From: Tyto alba
Taxonomy: Eukaryota > Chordata > Aves > Strigiformes > Tytonidae
Assembly (NCBI RefSeq): GCF_018691265.1
Contig: NW_024881324.1
Coordinates: 4,033,730-4,097,729, forward strand
Length of the DNA: 64,000 nt
Reading direction: 5' to 3'
In this document: positions 59,951-64,000 of the stretch, piece by piece
Layout of the letters: each line of letters begins with the position of its first letter
How positions within the stretch are numbered: the stretch's first letter is position 1
Translations under genes and position numbers: made by a program
The notes under the pieces: model-generated
Told to the model about the DNA's origin: nothing
The model's database searches: none
What the model saw: the letters and a program-made list of their open reading frames with translations, nothing else

Positions 59951-60254
59951 GGTGGGTTGACCCCAGGCAGCAGGTAAGCATCCACCCACTCAACATCATA
60001 GAGTATAGAATATCCCTTTGGTCATTTTGGGTCAGCTGTGCTGGCTGTGTCCCCTCCCAGTCTCTTGCCCACCTCTTGCCCTACCTGTTTGGGGGTGCAG
60101 AGCAGGAAAAACAAAACCTTGATGCTGTGCAAGCACTGCTCAACAATAGCCAAAACACTGGTGTGTTACCAACATTGGTTTAAACACAAAGCAAAACACA
60201 GCACCATATGGGCTGTTATGAAGAAAATTAACTCCATCCCAGCCAGAACCATTA
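59951..60254 (-). mobile_element. Endogenous retrovirus LTR, internally deleted
   Basis: Reverse-oriented avian ERV-type LTR. Read on the - strand it begins GGTTCTGGCTGGGATGGAGT and passes through the segment complementary to CAGCTGTGCTGGCTGTGTCC. It ends with a piece complementary to GGGTTGACCCCAGGCAGCAG. Between 59994 and 60014 the sequence appears to skip the usual promoter/TATA portion. No gag, pol or env sequence flanks it, so it is a damaged solo LTR. The exact family (ERVL- or ERVK-like) is not certain. Confidence 0.7.
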
Positions 60255-63200
60255 TATTCATTAACAGAGAAACCAATCAGCTGTCAGATTCAACATTTGT
60301 GATCCTAGCATGTTCATGTTTTTTAGAATTTTCATGTCCAAGATCTGTCCGTTATGTGATACTCATGGCTTCTGGTTTTGTAAGTTATATATTCTTTAGG
60401 GATAATGAAGAAAAATACGGACAAGAAAAACCCTAAATGCCTCAAATCCCAAGGCAAATGTTAAAAATTAATATCTGGAGATTTTTTAATATGTCAGTTT
60501 GAAACCCATCTCACTGTGTTGTGGGTCTTTGAATTCTAGACATATGACGTTACACTGGGGTTAATTTGACCCCACATCATCTCACATTTTATTTTTTTTA
60601 ATGGAAATTTCTTGAAGCACACTGCAATCTGTGCAAGGCTTTTCTGTTGGACAGAAGCTTCTCCCTTTGATTCTTCAACTAGTGTAAGTATAGGAGGATT
60701 GGACATATCTATGATCACGGTGACTACTGTTTTTCCCCTATCATGTGCCATGGAGAATGTGCTTTGCAACCCTGTGCTAAGAGCAGAAAGGATCTTCACC
60801 ATCTTCCATTCCTTCAGATGAATATGTAAGTCTCAGACTAACAAGTTGTCAGTATTATTTCAGTAGTAAAAAGAGTAAGGAGGATATTTATCTATAATGG
60901 CAAATTTGCCAGTGACAGCTATGTTAAGAAGTGTAAGTCTTCACAGCCAAGGACAGGTCATGTCACTTGTTTTGCACCCTAATTTGAAAATCATTCGGTC
61001 TTTTGCTTTATAGTTCTGTAAATCAACACAATGTATGCTGATTCACAGAAATTTAATCTGTGTTAGAATTTTTTATCTTATTTCCCTTTGTGGTATGTTA
61101 CGTTAGGCTGCTTTTATTAAGCACATTACTCACATCTTGAAGGCCAAGGTTATCTATGTTGGTCTGGATGCTTAGAATTATCAATAAATTTCTGTGTTTC
61201 CCTGCTGTTCAGGGACGTGCTCCTGAATGGAGCAACAAAGGACCAAGAAAATGCTTTATAGCTTTTCAGTCTAAAACCTTGCTGTAATAGTTAGAGATAA
61301 CTTTGTAATACTAATAGTAATGACTAAGGAGCCCTTGTGTACACAGTCATTAAATTCTGACCTTATTTGTAAAGTTAAAATCCTTAAGTTTTTTTTAAGA
61401 TCTCACTGAAAAGAATGTGGAAATTTTCCAGATCTTCCTTCTTTCTCCATCACATGCATTCATACATGCTCACAGACTTAGTCAAGTTTCAAATCTCTTC
61501 AGCAGTAACGAAACCAAATAGCAGTGACGCAAATACTGTTTTGTTTAGCTGTTCCTGTAGAAGAAATAATACTATATAGACATGGACTTCAAAACAGGAA
61601 ATGCAGATGGTGCAAAGGCAAATTGTACAATGCTGTCATATGTTTGTGGGAAACAAACAAAAAAAAAATCAATCTTAAGACATCTGATGGTAGGAGTTCT
61701 GTGTTCTGTTGTCCTTAATTGCACTGAGTCTTAATGACACTTGTGTCCTTAATCACTTTCCTCTTACTCCAGATCACCCCACTCATTTCAACAAGACTAC
61801 TTTAGGATTCATTACTGTTCAGTATAAGGTGGAATATTACAATTTGGCCCTAATTTATCAACCATTTGGTTAAATGTATGTGTTTTGAATTATAGTTATG
61901 GATCTCCTTTTCCAAGCACAAACTGATAATATTTCATTTCACAGTGATAACATTAATTTAATTTCAGTTATAATATTAATTTGGGTCATATTAATTTGAT
62001 AAAATCGACTAGCAAAGCCATTCATGGCGTGGAAGTAGTGGAAAAATAAGGACCATATGATACAATGAGTTATATATACATTCTTAATGTATAGTACCCC
62101 TTTTAATAATATTTCATTTACTTGCTTTGGCAACATCTCGTCTACAAGTTAGAACCAGAATCTGAGTCTAGGTGTAAAGAGACTGATGATCTTGCCTACT
62201 GCCACAGAGATGGCAGGTCCTGTCCTGCCATTGATTTTGAAGTAGACTTCTCCAACAAATATGTTACGTGAAAGTCATTACTGTATATAAGAGAAAGAGA
62301 TATTCTGTGTGACTCTATTACTGTGCCAAAATATTATCCTATCCCAAAGAACTTGTCTTAAAATTTTTAAAAAATAGTTGCCAGCTACTCTCAGTTAACT
62401 TCATGGTAGTGTTCTGGATCTTCTAAGTCATCTTGAATTTTGTGTTTTGAGGGGTTTTTTTTGCTTCTAATTTTTAAGAAGCAGACTCCAGTCTTGTAAC
62501 TGTAACTTGCCACTCGAACTTTGTCTTTGAACTTCATGCCAGCACCGTTTGACTTACAGGAACAGTGAAAAGAAGGTGTAATCCATCATAGATGACAGCC
62601 ATTTGTTTTAAATCAAAGTTCTCTAATTTTAGCAATAAGCCTAAATGTCGAAATAAACAAAAACAGTGATATTTTTGCTTAAAAGTGGTTAAGATACCAC
62701 AAAGCTACCAATTTCACCAATCTTTCAGTCTCTGGAATACAGATTTCAAAGAGGGATGTGACTAGATGACTCCATGCAATTTTCAGATAGAGAATTTATT
62801 AAGGTCAAGACAAGTCTAAATATCACATTTGATCCACAGCCTGTTCAGAAGTAGAATTATGATTAATTTACTGCTCTCTCTGCCACTATTTATCTCCTCA
62901 TTTCAGAACACATAACAATATAATAAAATAATAGACAATCTGTGAATAAATAACTCAGCATGTCACTGTGCATTTTGAAAAGAAATTATAACTCCTTTAG
63001 AGTTTCCTAGCTATGAGTTTGTTTTGTCATTTATTATTACTTTGCTTCTAGGGTAATCCACATGAAAATGGAACAATAAACAAAGAACCTTCTATGCCAC
63101 GGAAGCATATTAAAGTAAATCTTCAGAGAGTTATGTTCTACTCTTGGAGGAAACAGCCCTGAGTCAGCACTCCCTCGTCTCCTTTTCCCCCACCTTCCCT

Positions 63201-64000
63201 CCCTTCTTCATGCTGGCAGGAAATTAAAACTATTTCAGTGTGTTATACAAAATGTGTAGAATCAATGTGATCATTTCAGTATTGCTGTCTACCAGCCATG
63301 AAAGCTTATTGATAGCATCACCGGTCATTTCCTAAACTATTCAAAAATTATCACCTGTCTTCCCCACTTTCAATCTGACGAGACCTTAGAAGGTTTTATG
63401 TTTTTTTTTTGTTTGTTTTTTTGTTTGTTTGTTTGCTTTGCTTTTTTTTTTTTTAAAAAAAAAAAAAAAAACAAAAACAAACAACCAACCAAAAAAAAAA
63501 AAAACAACCAACAAACCAAAACCTGTACTTTCCAGAAAGACAAGTTTGTCTGCTTCTGTTCTCTGAGAGTTGCCCACTAGTTTAACTTACATGCTCCCTT
63601 TTGTTGCTTTTTTGTTAGTCTTTTCTGTATCCCAAAAGGTAGGAGAGTAAAGCAGATAGCATCTAGTTTTGACTCAATGGCCAAATTGAGAGGCAATGTA
63701 TAAGTGGATGCAAGATCCCTATCAGTGAGTGGATGCAAGGCTTAGGGATTCTTACCAAGCCCAAGCAAGTTTAAGCTAGTTTATTTTAAATGCTGAGCGT
63801 GGCAGAAGAAGGTGCTATACCAGGTTAGATCCCCTGGGACTAACTGAGGCCTGATCCAAAATTCAAAGGCTTAAAGGCCTTTGAAGAAGATCTCAGATAC
63901 CCACCTGAATCTAGTGATGTGGTTAACTGCCAAAATTGGTATGCTGTCATTGCTGGATGATATTTTCAGATGTGGTCAAGTAAATAGCTTGATTTCTAGA
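60255..64000. other. Gene-poor AT-rich region
   Basis: No exon or named repeat was recognised apart from the T-rich/A-rich facing tract at 63400-63515. Confidence 0.55.
63400..63515. repeat. Facing T-rich and A-rich tracts
   Basis: TTTG-interrupted T runs (63400-63453) abut AAAC-interrupted A runs (63454-63515). The two halves are near reverse complements, giving a potential hairpin of about 50 bases per arm. The short open frames on both strands are composition artefacts. Confidence 0.85.

Noticed and set aside
1..64000. tRNA, snRNA, rRNA or bacterial-type gene clusters
   Set aside because: No cloverleaf-like box A/box B pair, U6-type sequence or rRNA segment was noticed by eye on either strand; a tRNAscan/Rfam run would be decisive.

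Overview
The window looks like bird nuclear DNA. It has vertebrate genes with large introns, several CR1 non-LTR retrotransposon copies (one about 2.8 kb) with the avian-type CR1 3' end, and an avian-type endogenous-retrovirus LTR. Two genes are recognisable, and they lie tail to tail: IGFBP1 on the + strand (coding exons between 1928 and 7194) and IGFBP3 on the - strand (coding exons between 30670 and 17788). This pairing matches the known vertebrate IGFBP1/IGFBP3 locus. Bird identity and the likelihood of a non-galliform species are inferences from repeat content.

Layout. 1-1800 is the IGFBP1 upstream region, with HNF1-like sites and a TATA box. 1928-7194 holds four IGFBP1 coding exons inside a gene that starts in a CpG island. 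7195 to about 7690 is its 3'UTR. About 7.7-17.1 kb is the shared 3' intergenic space, with a short CR1 tail and simple repeats. 17.1-30.7 kb is IGFBP3; its intron 1 carries a second CpG-rich block, an R2-like retrotransposon relic and a 60-bp tandem duplication. 30.7-32.0 kb is the IGFBP3 promoter island. 32-64 kb is gene-poor, mostly AT-rich DNA. It holds three CR1 or CR1-like copies, one LTR, an isolated GC-rich island near 46.5 kb and many long homopolymers, with no credible host protein-coding exon that I could find.

The two genes encode secreted IGF-binding proteins. Each has a 12-cysteine N-terminal IGFBP domain in exon 1, a non-conserved linker in exon 2, and a 6-cysteine thyroglobulin type-1 domain in exons 3 and 4. 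Both have the same intron phases (1, 0, 0), as expected for ancient paralogues. IGFBP1 is the short, liver-type, acutely regulated carrier. IGFBP3 is the glycosylated, basic, heparin-binding carrier that forms the circulating ternary complex.

The least expected item is the R2-like fragment in IGFBP3 intron 1 (27693-28466, - strand). It retains a zinc-knuckle and restriction-like-endonuclease region, a putative C-terminus and an A-rich tail, and it lies outside rDNA. I found no CRISPR array, no tRNA or rRNA, and no intact novel multigene system. All calls rest on reading the sequence; no database search was run.
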